Shown: positions 24,943-36,881, numbered from the stretch's first letter. The stretch: 64,000 nt of DNA from Guadua angustifolia (GCA_036346375.1 CM070504.1:5073890-5137889); one strand, 5' to 3'. The notes: generated by a model not told the origin, from the sequence alone. Program-made: numbers and translations.

Positions 24943-25053
24943 TTGCAAAAGACATTGAGCAGCGGCCTTTACGAGAAAATAACAAAAAGAATAAGTTCTT
25001 GTTGGCCTTTGATCCTTCGTACGATCAGCACATAATGAAAAACCCAGGTAGAA

Positions 25054-25900
25054 TGTAACATCCCATAATTTCGCTTATAAAAATAAGAGATTTGTTATTA
25101 AATTTTTAAAATATTATTTTGTTGGCTTTTGTGGAACTCTTGAGAATAATTCAATTTTCTTTATTTTCTAACAATTTTCCTTGAATTTTCTAAATTTTCA
25201 AAAGTTTTATTTTCCTATTGTAAGAAATTAAAAGTGATTTAAATAAAGAATATATTTATTAAGTTAAAAAAATTCGGTATTTTTGTAAATTTTTCCAAAA
25301 ATTTTGAACTATATTTGCTATTTTCTAAAAGAGTTTTTGGATTTTAAAAAAATTAAATCAAAAAACATTCAAACATAAAGTAGAAATAATTTTAGTAAGT
25401 TCAAAAGGCCCTATTTAATTTCTCTGAATTTTTATAGAATTTTTATAAAATTTGATAAGATATAACCGATTTGTCAGGTTAAAGATAAAATTAAATATTT
25501 CTAGCTGATATTGATTAAGAAAGGGATAAGTTAATTAGATATTTCAAACTAATATCGGTTAAGAAAGGGATAAGTTAAGTAGAAGATGAAATTGCGACCG
25601 ATATTGTTTCAAAGATAGAATTTTGTCTAGAGACTGACACGAATCTCAGTTGGCAACATATCAAAGAAAGATACAATTAACCTACACACTGTAAAAAAAA
25701 GGATCTAGGGCAAGCAAAAAAGGAATAATCAATCAAACAACTCGTATCTATATTTTTATCTACTTTTTTTCTATCAACTAGAAGTAGTCTTATAATTTAT
25801 ATCTTTTTTGTAATATGTCGTTGATTAATAAAGTTGCTCATCGCCGATTATTAATTTTTCTCCGATTACGCCAGGTTTGGTTATCCCCGATCTTGTTGTG
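25054..25900 (+). repeat. LTR-like AT-rich fragment starting TGTAACATCCC
   Basis: TGTAACATCCCATAATTTCGC is a common LTR start in plant Ty3 elements, and the long AT-rich run after it is similar in style to 55731-56859 read on the other strand. No internal domains follow, and the right end was not located. It could be a solo or truncated LTR. Confidence 0.4.
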
Positions 25901-26215
25901 CATCATTTTTTTCAAAAAAATCTACTTTTATCAACCATCTAATCAGCCCTAAAGACTGTTTGGACTTATCATTATTTGTAATTTAATCGGCTTTGAATAA
26001 CTGTTTAGATTCTTGATGATTATTACAATAATCGTCTTTGAGCTATTTTCCACCTATCTTGTCGATTGCGGGATTAAATCGATTGTCACGTCTCGAACCT
26101 GGTGTCCGCACGTGTTTGAGCTGATCAATCTATCGTCACATTTTTCAGCGCCAACAGCTCGAAAGGCTAGCTTTGATTGCCTTCAGCTGACATGGCAGAT
26201 GGTCAAACACAAAAT

Positions 26216-26506
26216 TATTTTTTAATAAAAAATTACAAAAATAATATGTCAAGTTAAAAATTACAAATATACACTCTGTCGCTAATTGAAATAGCGACAG
26301 AGACTCTGTCACCATTTCAAATGCAGACAGAGAGCTGTGACTGTTGGCGACAGCTCTCTATAACAATTGGCGGTAGAGTCTCTGTCGCCGTTTCAATTGG
26401 CGATTGAAACATATCGCCAATTCAAATAGCGACAATGGTGTGTATTTGTAATTTTTAATTTGAAATATTATTTTGTACTTTTTTATTAAAAAATATTATT
26501 TAAAAA
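26216..26506. mobile_element. Mutator-like MITE, GCGACAGAG family, copy 1
   Basis: The arms of about 100 bp (TTATTTTTTAATAAAAAA, TTAAAAATTACAAATA and CTGTCGC words) are inverted repeats. The centre carries several GCGACAGAG and CTCTGTCGCC words in both orientations, so the whole element folds back. It matches the element at 30887-31189. No clear target duplication was found here. Confidence 0.7.
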
Positions 26507-26580
26507 AATCGCTAAAGACATCATCTCCTTGGATAAAAAATATTATTTCAAAAAAATCGTTAAAGACACCATCTCCTTGG
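26488..26580. repeat. 48-bp direct duplication
   Basis: Two neighbouring copies with AAAAATATTATTT, AAAAAAATCG and TAAAGACA, then CATCTCCTTGG, are offset by 48 bases. They overlap the right end of the fold-back element. Confidence 0.8.
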
Positions 26581-27153
26581 AGATTGGAGAATTTATTCCG
26601 TCAAAAACTACGTAGGTGTTTGTCGTACGCCAAGCTTTGGCGTTCTCACATCTGTTTTCTTTTTCCTTCCTGCAAGTCAACTCCATGACGACAGTATCCT
26701 AAGCGAACGCCCGATAAGATGATGGTGACCGATCGCTTTGGACACTAGCGGTGGTTGAACCCTTTAATCGGTCCTTGACTCCATGAAAATCGAAATTAAC
26801 GGAAATGATTTAAAACACGCACGTCAAAAGCCGAAATGAAGAAACATGATTGATTCAAGTTTTCCTTTTCTTTTTGCCTATTCGCCATGCTTGTATTGCT
26901 TGAGCACGATCGAGAAGTGAAGTTTTAAGGGCACCAGAAAATCAAAATTACAAAATTGCACGCAACGAAACCAACAAACCACCACGAGCCAGCCAAAGCC
27001 TTTTCCATGTTCAAGCTGGGGCACCGCGGCCATCACATCCTGTCCTTCCATAAGTCAAAATCCGGTGATGATCCTGGATGCATGCAATCAAGGAACACAA
27101 GCACACGACCGATGCTCATGTGTGCACGGAACGTCGAGTCAGTTGCTCCCCCA

Positions 27154-30100
27154 TCACCGGACTTCTGACCACTTGTTCATGCGCGTGCTTGCGATCATGG
27201 CCTGCCAGTGACATAACAGTCAGTGCTACTAGCACTCAACGACGAGCAAAAATACCAGATTTTTATTAACTGCATTGCATGGCATGGTTTGCGAGAGATG
27301 TAGAGCATTAGAGTTGGTCGTGCTAAATGCCGGCTCACCTCCTTTTCCCAGTCGCAGCGAATGGTTATGACGGCCAGAATTAGCGTCTGGACGGCGGTTC
27401 CGCCGATCATTCCCGCCCAGATACCCTGCAAAAGTTTCGCAAAAAATGTTAATCAGGCGGCGCGAGGAGATAGAGAGAGAGAGAGACGGCAAAGTGAAGT
27501 GAGAGGGATATACACGTACCAAGACGCCAAGGTTGAAGAGCCATCCGAGAAGGATGCCCAAGGGTATCCCGATGAGGTAGTAGCAGCCGATGTTGACGTA
27601 GGCCACCATGGATTGCCAACCAGATCCAACGGCCACTCCTGCATTCGAGAAGACGACCATGGTCAGTGTTGTCAGTACTGGCTAATCGTGGACCTCTCTT
27701 GGGAAGGCCGGCCCATAAAAGAAGGGTTAGGCCGAGTACCTGAGAGCACGGGCTGTATGCTGTTGAGGAGGATGGTGAAGGCCAGCAGGACGGAGAGGTT
27801 GTCGACGGCGTTGAGCACGACGGCGCTGGAGGTGAAGATGAGAGAGAACTTGTCGTGGAGGCCGATAATGAGCAACCAGAAGAAGAGCCCGATCACCAAC
27901 GAGGTCGCCGACGACACGATCGTCGCGAACCTCGCGCCCTTCCCGTTGCCCGCGCCGAGCTCGTTCGCCACCCGCACTCTGCCAGCACACACGGCCAACA
28001 TCCCAAAATTAGTTAGCATGTTGGTCTAATTGCGGCACAAAGAAAAGGAGAGGATCCAACAAAGGTGGTTATGTTCTAACGAGTACGCACGATACAAGCT
28101 CATCTCGTATACGGAGTTACAAACTGACCAGAAGTTGCCATAAGAATGTGCTACTGCTAGGCACAACAAAACGAGTCGCAAAACTGGTCTCCGCTCCAGG
28201 AAAATCGTGCCAATATGCTCAGGATGCTACTCCTACCACTTCAGGCTGGCCATAAACAGAAAACGACGTCCTTCTCACCGGAGTTTCAATCTGCTCATGG
28301 ATTAACCTACAGAGCACCATTATTTGCGTAATCTTGAAGTCTTAACTTACGGACGGCATCATCATCGCTAAATTCGCACTCTATGTGGGACCATCTAATG
28401 CTATGCGACCATGTGAGTGTGTGAGGACAAGCTGGTCGTGTAGACGTGGCAACTGAACACTCCTTTCAAATCAGTGTGATCAGTCAAGCTCAGGCCTTGT
28501 AATAACTTTGCAACAGGGTGACGGGTGGGTCAGTCAAAACTCAAAAGTAGTGCTGTGCTGCAAGCCTGCACCGCGCGCAGTGAGCGCACATTGTACTACG
28601 CTGCGATTGCATAGCTGGGGCAGCGGTGACAAGGCAACATGGGGCCTCATCTGGAAGGCTGTTTTGCAGGGAGAAAGGCACTAGGAGGAATCGAATTACT
28701 AAATGGAATGCAAGGCTATAAATCGGGATTCGAGTTTCAGAAATAGTAGCAAACCGGTATTCATCTCTGTAGTGCCCTATCATTCTTTGTGCTACTTAAT
28801 ACGGAGCAAGTAATAGCGTATGTGGGCAGAAGAGGAGCAAGTAGGGCGTACCCAGTGCCCGCGAAGAATGCCAGAGGAATCATCATCTCCCATCCGTTAA
28901 TCGTCATGCTGTTCACAAGAAAAAAAAGAAGTACGTATTGTCAGAATCAGGATCGATCAAATCCTACTCAATTGCGTTTATCAGATTGAAATTACTCTTT
29001 AGATTATACTTTGGGGGTACTGAAAACTACTAATAAGCAACAGGAATACTTAATTACCAGATGGAGAGCGCATCGACCGCAATAGCCGCGTTCTTCAAGT
29101 TTCCGGTCAGTAAGATGAGTATTCTGTAGTACCAGTTCTCCAAGCTGCACATAAACAAATTAAGTAAGCACAAACGAAACGTTTGCCCAGCAATTTCAAC
29201 GCTCGCCACAATTGTTTTCTCCGAGATGCTTGTCAGCTTATACGAGGGTCGGCACAGTAGTGGAGAATCAAGCAGAAATACGTGCATGCATGCAACCAGC
29301 GGAAATAAATTTCATGCATCCGGTCTCCAAAAGCACGCGCGTGCATACCGTCTGCAGATTGACGCCGCGTGGATGGATCAGCGGCTTTGGGACGTTGGAT
29401 GGTCGCCTGGATGGACGCCGCACTAGCACTGAGGCGGATGCGTTGGCTACTTGGCTTGCAGGGGCGCGCAGGAGGAAGCCTGATGTCCACGCGGTGTTTA
29501 TCTGCAACGGTACGCACGCGCGTGCTTTTGAAGACCGGATGCATGAAATTTATTTCCGTTGCGAGCGTAGTGCCACTAGATGTGACCTTCACTTTACTAC
29601 TAAAAACAGTCGCAATTATAATAGTCAATGTCTACAGCACTTTCAAGCACACTTTCAAATTAAAAGATGTTAATGCTCGTGTGTTGTGTGATGGAAAATG
29701 ATCCATGTTTAGTAAGACTACTTATGTCGATTTGGGTTTCTAGACTGCAGGCAGAGCAGAAGACGTACCATAGCATGACGCCTGAGGCGGCGGACAGCTT
29801 GACGAACTCCCATATGCCGGCGAACGCCTCGAGGGAGAAGCCGTGCCACGTCTGCGGGCAGCCGCCGCAGGCGACGTAGGCGAAGAGCATGGCGAAGGTG
29901 GCCCACCACGAGAAGTTGAGCGTGAGCGCGATGCCGACAAGCCCGAACTGGAACCTGGAGACGAAGAGCCAGCTGACGAGGATGTGGATGCAGAGCGCGG
30001 CGGCGGAGACGGCGGCGTTGACGAAGTTCTTCATCTGGCACTGCAGGAAGCGCTGCAGCGGGAAGAGGAAGGCGAAGGAGAAGTGCAGCGGGATGAACCA

Positions 30101-33100
30101 CACCGAGACCTGCCCCGCCATCGCCGACAGCTCCGGCGACTGCCCCGTCAGCAGAAGCACGTCCTCCGCGAAGAAGTACATGGGCAGCAGCAGCACGGCG
30201 CACGCCAGCAGCACGATCCACGACCGCTGCATGTACACCCCCATCATGCTGTACTTCTTCGCGCCGAACGCCTGCCCGCACAGCGTCTCCAGGGCGCTCG
30301 CCATGCCAAGCTGCACGCAGCCATTACAGCCAAACCCCCAACAATACAGTTATTAGTAACGACCATCCTTAATTACATTTGCATTTTCGGACGTGGCAAC
30401 GAGCACCTCATTTCTACTATATAAAGTAAAAGTTTCTTTTCGCGTTATTTCATTAAAATTATCCACTTTTTACTACTATTCTTTAATTACCCATCTTTGC
30501 AACCGCTCTTTAATTACCCACTTTTGCCACTGTTAGTGCTCTTTACAAATAAACTTTTATCGTAAATTGAGTTTCCGTTGCATCGCACCAGCACATGGCT
30601 AATATACTACTTGTAGTACTTGCACACTCAACAGCAAATTACATGTTCAGATGAAAAGATGATTTAGTTTCTTTACTTGTCAATATATGCGCATAATACT
30701 GAAAATAACAGAGACCACACGAACGTTCCGTAAGGGTCTCGTGCACGCTGTTCGCAGTTCGAGGCAAACGTCGACAGGTGGAATGGAGGAATTTTTTCGA
30801 AGTTGCGTGAAAAACGAATTGGAGCTAGGGATCTAAACAGAGCTCCATTATTTCACTTTCGAAGAAGAAACTGAGATCTCCCTTTGGAATTATTTTTTAA
30901 AATAATATTTAAAAATAAAAATTTACAGAAATAATATGTAAAAATTAAAAATTACAAATATACCTCTCTGTAGTTATTCCAATTAGCGACAGAGAGTCTG
31001 TCGCCAATTGGAATGATGACAGAGAGTTTTATCTCAATCGAGCAAGGGCAGGAGAAAGGAAGGAAGGTTTAGCAGCAGATCTCTATCGCCATTTCAAATG
31101 GCAACTGTGAGGTATGTTTGTAAATTTTAGTTTTGACATATTAGTTCTGTCATTTTTTATTTTTCAAATATTATTTTAAAAAATAATTCTCTCCCTTTGG
31201 CTTCTGGTCCCTTCTCAGCTCTCACGTGCGCCCGGTGAAAAAAGAATATGTGAACAGAGCAGCTTTGTGCTTCCTACTGGCGATTGAGGGGGACCTGCAT
31301 TGTTTGTGAGACACAGAGCATCGTGTGCATGCCAATCGATTCTGCGTTGCATTCTTCACGAGCATTTTCTATGCGTCCAGACGTTTCCTCTAATAAAACC
31401 ACCATATCTTGTTTGGGTGGTTCAGGATTCCTGTAGATGACTGGTATTTTAGATTAAAATTTCGACCCACTCACATAAATATCGGTTAGAAATAGGCCTT
31501 TAAACAAAGCCTCAAAGGAAAACTTCATAATAGGAATTACTATTTTGTTTTTTTTATCCCTATTACGTCCAAAATTGTATCCCAATCGAATGACGCAAAT
31601 CAGCGTTCAGCCCGTGGGGCCCAAAACAGCAGGAGGCGAGCACGCATGGGATGCCTCTGGCCACTGAAATACACGTTACTCCTGCATATAAAAGGCCGTT
31701 CCGATCTTTTGACTCTGCAAGCCGAAAATTTAGTAAGCGGCTGGGACACCAACCAGATCACATTTCACAGTCGAAGAAGTACACACGCACTTGATCACTC
31801 ATTCTTCGGTACCTAGAACTATTAGCACGTACGCATCTGGTATATTTCGCGCTAGTGTGTACGCTCTATGTTCCATTGCACTGGGTCGTAAGAGTATCTC
31901 CAACAGTGTCCAATATTTTAACTCCCAATATCTTTAGATTGGGATCTTCCTAAAAATCTTTTTCCCAAAAAAAAACCCATCCTCCAACAGCTCTCTTCTT
32001 TTTCCCAAAAAAAAATCTTAAAATGCAACGGCATCAGGCTTAATGCCTGCATCTAGCATTTCTTGATACACAACTTTAAGCATCAACAAGTCCTTCTCAT
32101 AGCTCCAGCCTTCCATGAAGACAGTGTACGTCTTCAAATCAGGTACAAACCTGCCTTTCCTCTTCATCTCCTTAAAGATGGCATGTGCCTTCTTCACTTG
32201 TTTGGACTTGCTAAGTATATCGATCACCAATTGTAATCGACAAGTCTGTTTTATTAAAATTGTCCATCTTCTCGAATGTCTCGACAGCTTCCTTGACCTT
32301 TCTCGCCGCATACCTCCCGACGATAAGCTGAACGTATCCTTGGGCAAGAAGCCCGAAGACCGCATGGCCTCCACCAAGCTCCACACTAGCTTTGAATCGC
32401 TTGATCTTCCCAAGCGCCTCAATCAAATTGTGGAAGCTCTCGGCCGTAATCGAGGCCTTCTGCCTCTCGCCCGTGGAAGAACGCGAGGCGAGAATGCCAA
32501 TGTTGCTCAGTTCTTGAGCACCTCGGCCACCGACTCGGCGACACGGCCACGCCAAGCGCATCAAGCTCCAACTCGATTCTTGGCTCGGTGAGTCGACACG
32601 ACGCAGCAGACCCTCTCGGCCGCCTCGGACAAGGAGGAGGAGGTCACAGCACCGCCTTCAGTCGCCCCATGGCGCGAAGCGTCTCTGGCTGGCGCTTCGA
32701 GGTGGCTTGAGGCGGTCGAAGGAGAAGGCGAGCTTGACGAGGTTGGATGGAGGCGAGGATGCCTGAGCGCCATGGCGAGGGCGAGGCAGTGGCCATTGGT
32801 TGGTGCGATCTGGTGTAAGCGGTGGCGGTGGGATTTGGGAGGATTTGGAGGGGGAGCCGCACCTCGGTCCGATTGGGAGCGCGATCGCGACGCGAATAAA
32901 TGAGGCCGCCGGGTTCGTGTTTAGGGCGCACGGAAATTTGGAGAGGAGAAATGAAGAACTGTTGGAGCATGTTTTTTTTTCAATCAAACTCTAAATCAGG
33001 TTTTGAGAATGGATTTAGGGTACTCTTGGAGATGCTCTAACGTATGGCCCCATAGGAACTGTGGCGATCGAACACCAGCTAGCTCAGAAAAAGCTTACTT

Positions 33101-33680
33101 TCTTGCCGACCACGATTAAAACAGTACTAGTAATTCACAGATCATTCCCTTGGAAATATATAATGTTTTACTCTGAAGCCCTTGGGTAAAAATCTTAACC
33201 ATACACTCCATGTTGGGAAGCCGGGCCCCAAAGATAGCAAGAACGCGACGGACCAACGAAACCATCTAATAATTGATTTTGTACGCAAGTATAGGGATTA
33301 ATTAATTGAGGAATGAACTATGAACCTATCAACATGCGTGCGTGCGAGCGTACCATGAGGCCGAAGCTGAAACCGACGACGACGGTGTTGGCGATGGAGA
33401 TGGAGGCGAGCTCGAGGTCGCCGAGGTGGCCGGCGAAGGCCTGCGTGATGACGTTCATGCTGTAGGTGACGACGCGGCTGAAGATGGCCGGCGCCACGAT
33501 GACCCACAGCTTCTTGGACTCCTCCCATACCCTCCTCCCGAGCTTAGAATCGTCCCCCTCCTCCTCGCCCTGGCCGCCGCCGTTGGCCACCACCTGCCAG
33601 TCCTCCTTCTTCGCGTCGCCGTTCAGCAGCCCGACGCGGCACTCCTCCTCGTCCCCTGGCCGTCCCCTCGGATCATCCAT
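27154..33680 (-). CDS. MATE efflux transporter (DETOXIFICATION family, DTX27-like)
   Basis: This is a proton-coupled multidrug/toxin extruder expected in the plasma membrane or tonoplast; the substrate cannot be inferred. Exons (minus strand): 33354-33680, 29769-30310, 29058-29144, 28852-28908, 27740-27978, 27520-27638, 27339-27425, 27154-27201. All junctions are GT-AG and phases fit, giving 501 codons, the usual MATE length. A cytosolic N-terminus of about 45 residues precedes two MatE repeats. Motifs include TQAFAGHLGDLELASISI (exon 1), ALETLCGQAFGAKKY (exon 2), ENWYYRILILLTGN (exon 3), NELGAGNGKGARFA (exon 5) and GMIGGTAVQTLIL (exon 7). The start MDDPRGRPG is chosen from family N-termini; an in-frame upstream ATG would add 46 residues. 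A TATTAAAG box lies about 95 bp upstream. Intron 1 (3.0 kb) is full of transposons, but the exons show no damage. Confidence 0.95.
29291..29566. mobile_element. Fold-back MITE in MATE intron 2
   Basis: Arms of about 70 bp at 29300-29372 and 29487-29557 are inverted copies (GGAAATAAATTTCATGCATC on the left mirrors the right arm; both contain AAAGCACGCGCGTGC). The interior is GC-rich. A target duplication was not found. It lies between exons 2 and 3 and does not touch the splice sites. Confidence 0.75.
30413..30602 (+). mobile_element. Short Helitron-like element in MATE intron 1
   Basis: It begins TCTACTATATAAAGTAAAAG and ends CCGTTGCATCGCAC, then GCACATGG and CTAA followed by host T. This matches the short grass Helitrons with TC start, a GC-rich terminal hairpin and CTRR-T end. 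The hairpin is partly eroded and the host base at the 5' side is T rather than A. No coding capacity. Confidence 0.5.
30887..31189. mobile_element. Mutator-like MITE, GCGACAGAG family, copy 2, 10-bp TSD
   Basis: The ends GAATTATTTTTTAAAATAAT are inverted repeats, continuing into AAATTTACA- and TACCTC-type arms. TCTCCCTTTG flanks it at 30877-30886 and 31190-31199, a 10-bp duplication consistent with Mutator-like transposition. The centre contains GCGACAGAGAG and CTGTCGCC words shared with copy 1 at 26216. It lies in MATE intron 1. Confidence 0.85.
31892..33037 (-). mobile_element. PIF/Harbinger-like element carrying a PPR gene fragment
   Basis: The left end GAGTATCTCCAACAGTGTCC mirrors the right end read in reverse (GAGCATCTCCAAGAGTACCC). 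TAA flanks both sides (31889-31891, 33038-33040), the PIF/Harbinger hallmark. About 0.75-1 kb of the interior derives from a pentatricopeptide-repeat gene in minus orientation rather than from transposase. It is inserted in intron 1 of the MATE gene and lies on the same strand as the host gene's reading. Confidence 0.8.
32018..32782 (-). pseudogene. Captured pentatricopeptide repeat (PPR) gene fragment
   Basis: The fragment starts MALRHPRLHPTSSSS at about 32773, a typical GC-rich 5' end of a grass PPR gene. It continues in changing frames through ERQKASITAESFHNLIEALG, ARKVKEAVETFEKMDNF, SKSKQVKKAHAIFKEMKRKG and PDLKTYTVFMEGW to YQEMLDAGIKPDAVAF at 32018. The last blocks have the 35-residue PPR spacing. 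At least two frameshifts break it, and the C-terminal repeats are absent. PPR proteins bind organellar RNA; this copy is non-functional as a protein. The boundary upstream of the start is uncertain; similarity may include 5' UTR. Confidence 0.8.
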
Positions 33681-35560
33681 GCCTCTCCGACGTGCGCCCG
33701 CGCGCGCACACCTCTTGTTATGCCTGGTTGCGATTCTGACAAGCGAGAGGGACGGGGGCAGGCTAGCCTTTAATAACAGAGGAGGCTGGGAGTTGCGTGG
33801 TTGTGTTGGCGAGTCCAATCCTGGGCTAAAAACGAAAGACAGACGATCAGTGATTCAATATATTCCCTTCAAATATAAGTTGTATAAACTGAATGACTTC
33901 AATCCAGACGTCTGAAATTTTCGAAACGAAATGACTTCAGTCCGGACGTCCGAAATTTTCGGACACATTGCAACATTTTTTTCTAACTCATATAAATCTT
34001 AAAGCAAGTAAAAAGATAAGTAATCATTATCTACTATTCATTTATGCTTTAGTATTTATGTAACTGTCAAAAGGAAAAGCATGAACGTATCTCTCAAGAC
34101 ATAAACGATTACTGCTGTGATCGGGATCGAGTCGGCACACGGAATACGCCGCTGTTGATTGAGCACGCTGTCGATTTGTTTGGTGTCACCAACCTTCCGG
34201 GAGACGCCGCCCGCCAGCTCGCGCGGCGCGCCCGCCCGTCGCGTCGCTCTCTTTCTTTCCACGGCCATCGATCGGGCCTGGCCGCCAACGTGCCTGTCGG
34301 CTCCATCGATCACACTAATAAATCCCGATCGATATAGATATATAATCCCTCAAGTGCGAATAAGAATCTGGGTCTGAATCAACGGCGTGTGAAACAAGGA
34401 CGGAGCACGTACGAGTATGTCTGTGATTTGTGCGGTCATGCATGATGTAAGGTGAGGAAGAGGAGAGTGGTTTTGTTCCAGAAAGTAGGAGGGGATGTTG
34501 CATCGTACGCGATCGAGGCTTGCGCGTATGTGTGACGTCGCGGAGATCTTCGCCTGTGATTGTAAATCATTTGGTCCATTCATCGGTTGTAATCCGATAG
34601 TGTGCTTAGGACACTCATGACAGTCTTCCATTATACCTTGTTATTAGAGGAAATAGAGTGATTACATGTGATTTTAGTAACAACCATTCCAATAGTATGT
34701 ATCTATAGCATGTTACTAAAATATTATAGTTAGAGGAGAGAGGTAGACTATATCGAGAGAAATGGACTAAGTTGGAGAGAGAGGTAGATCGACCCACTAT
34801 TTTCTTGGTTAACTTAAAATGTCTTGTTATTTCTACGAGTAACAGGCTGTCTCTGGAGATTTCTTTCTTGTTTGTGTTGGCTTGTTGCCGCTGTTCTCCA
34901 AAATCTGCTTGTATTATTTTTTTTTGTCTGCAGTTTGGCTAAAATAGTGTAATAAATGACAGGCTTTATGCATCTCACGATGCAGATCTAGATCAGGATT
35001 TTCTATGAGTAACAAACAAATTAATTTTTTTCCTTGCTTCTCTCACTTTCACCTCAGCCAAAAAGTGAATGTGTCATGGCTATAGTAAAAAATAGAAACA
35101 ACTGTTGAGTGCCCTTAGGAAGGTAAATCAAAGTTGTGGGGCATGTACTAACTTAAAAGTACGATGAGAGTTTAGACCCGTAATTTGACAAATTCATCTA
35201 AATAGAAAGATTGGGTTAAATCTTCCTTTTTGTTCTAAAGGGCATTTCCAATGGAGAGTTTCTCTACTTGTTTCAAAGACATCCATGTCACTAAAAACAC
35301 TATTTTATACAAAAGCTACAATGTATTGTTTCTTAACATGGTTTTATCATTTAATATTTAACTATTACTTTTTCATCACCCTAGGCATGCATAAGAAACC
35401 ACTATACCCACAATGCAGTTTTTTATGGTTTCTTAGCCAAAGCATTTAATGAAGAAACATGCTGCATCGATCAGAAATTTTGCACCGACAACGATGAGCA
35501 TCGTTCATTCGGCTAAATATTCAGCTGCCTTTGCATGAATCGATCCAACAAGAATTAAAC
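33681..35560. other. MATE upstream region and intergenic DNA
   Basis: The first few hundred bases contain the MATE promoter and 5' UTR (minus). An 18-bp-scale duplication of CGTC(T/C)GAAATTTTCG lies at about 33907 and 33948. Farther on, 34600-34870 and 35225-35450 look like decayed MITEs (GACAGTCTTCCATTATAC, GGGCATTTCCAATGGAGAG) with no secure partners. No gene is seen. Confidence 0.35.
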
Positions 35561-35561
35561 T

Positions 35562-35735
35562 CAGTTACTGATTATTGGACTAAGTAACCCAACATGGATT
35601 GCAAAGTTCTCTCACACTTACTGGTTATCAGGTCGAAATTGCCACATGAATCGGGCTGAGTAACTGACTATTAGACTATGTAACTTAACATAGGCTATGT
35701 AGTTCTCCCATGACTTACTGATTATCACAGGGGTA
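35562..35735. repeat. Tandem duplication, offset about 96 bp
   Basis: The words ACTG(A)TTATT/ACTATTAG, GACTA.GTAAC, GTTCTC and CTTACTG.TTATCA recur in order from 35564 and from 35660. The copies are diverged. Confidence 0.6.
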
Positions 35736-35876
35736 GATCAAAATTTCAAAGAGATGTAGAAACCAAATTGCCACAAAGGCTCCTGTAGATCCGATCTAAA
35801 TGAGGTTAAGTTAAAGAACAATTACTAAAATATCCATTTATACAAAAATTCATCAACTTAAGTTACCCCTTGCAAT

Positions 35877-36428
35877 TAGGGGTGAGCATTTTTAAACCGA
35901 AACCGAATTACCGAACCGAACCGAACCGAATTAACCGATTATTTCGGTTTATTCGGTTTTCGGTTTTCGGTTCGGTTTTTGTTTTGATATAATTCGGTTT
36001 TCGGTGTTCGGTTCGGTTTTTCGCTTTCAAAAACCGAAATAACCGAATAACCGAATAGCGCATATACAATACCACTTTTATAATATTCTTCCTAAAACCA
36101 CTAAATAATTCTCATGTTATAATACATTTATGCATATGTTTAGTATATTCATATGTTCTATTATACTTATATTGTAATGACATATGAATATTGTGTAGGT
36201 TTATCCATACTCGTGTTGCAATATGAGAAGAACTAAATCTAATCTACCTAGTGTTATTCATATTTGATGTAACCAAAACCGATTAACCGAACCGAAATAT
36301 TTCGGTTAATTCGGTTCGGTTTTTTATTTTTGGCCGAGAAATTCGGTTTTCAGTTTTAAAAAACCGAATTATTTTAAAACCGAAAAAACCGAACTGATTA
36401 AACCGAAAAAACCGAATGCCCACCCCTA
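35877..36428. mobile_element. Non-autonomous hAT element with perfect 8-bp TSD
   Basis: The ends TAGGGGTGAGCAT and, on the other strand, TAGGGGTGGGCAT are TIRs. CTTGCAAT flanks it exactly at 35869-35876 and 36429-36436. Both subterminal regions are packed with ACCGAA and TTCGGTT words, which are probably transposase binding repeats. The centre is AT-rich with no frame. Confidence 0.92.
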
Positions 36429-36436
36429 CTTGCAAT

Positions 36437-36881
36437 TCAAGGGTTGACCTTTTTGTAAGGGAAGGTAGCTGAGGGACCTTATAACAGGCACCAGAGGAAG
36501 TCTTTTCGTGACCAGAGATGATGTATTTGGTTGATTGAATAGAACCATCCTATATTGGATGATGAGATATAAATTTAAAGAATATTTCCTACAGATACTA
36601 AACTATTACATTCACCCAAAACAATAGAATCAAATGGTATAGGACTATCCCACCCTATTCAACCTCATCCCATCAACCAAACACACCCTTGATGTCTGGG
36701 CTCTGAGAACCAGTTTATAGGCAATTGATGTAGCTATCTGCGTCAACCAACTCTACATTACTCCCTTTAATCACAAATGTATGCCATTTTAAATATTGAT
36801 ATGACCCTTAAAATACAAATTTGATCACTAATTTATATTGCATATTTATAAAACCGTTGCGTCCAAGCGTCCAATGGAGCA
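36437..36881. other. Intergenic, nothing recognised
   Basis: AT-rich sequence between two transposons; no frame or repeat is supported. Confidence 0.3.

Noticed and set aside
29718..30424. Long frames in other registers over the MATE second exon (about 190 codons)
   Set aside because: Shadows of the GC-rich MATE exon; the MATE frame has clear family motifs and splice sites.
31685..31695. TATA-like CATATAAAAGG in MATE intron 1, plus strand
   Set aside because: No reading frame or splice pattern follows; a PIF-like element starts 200 bp later.
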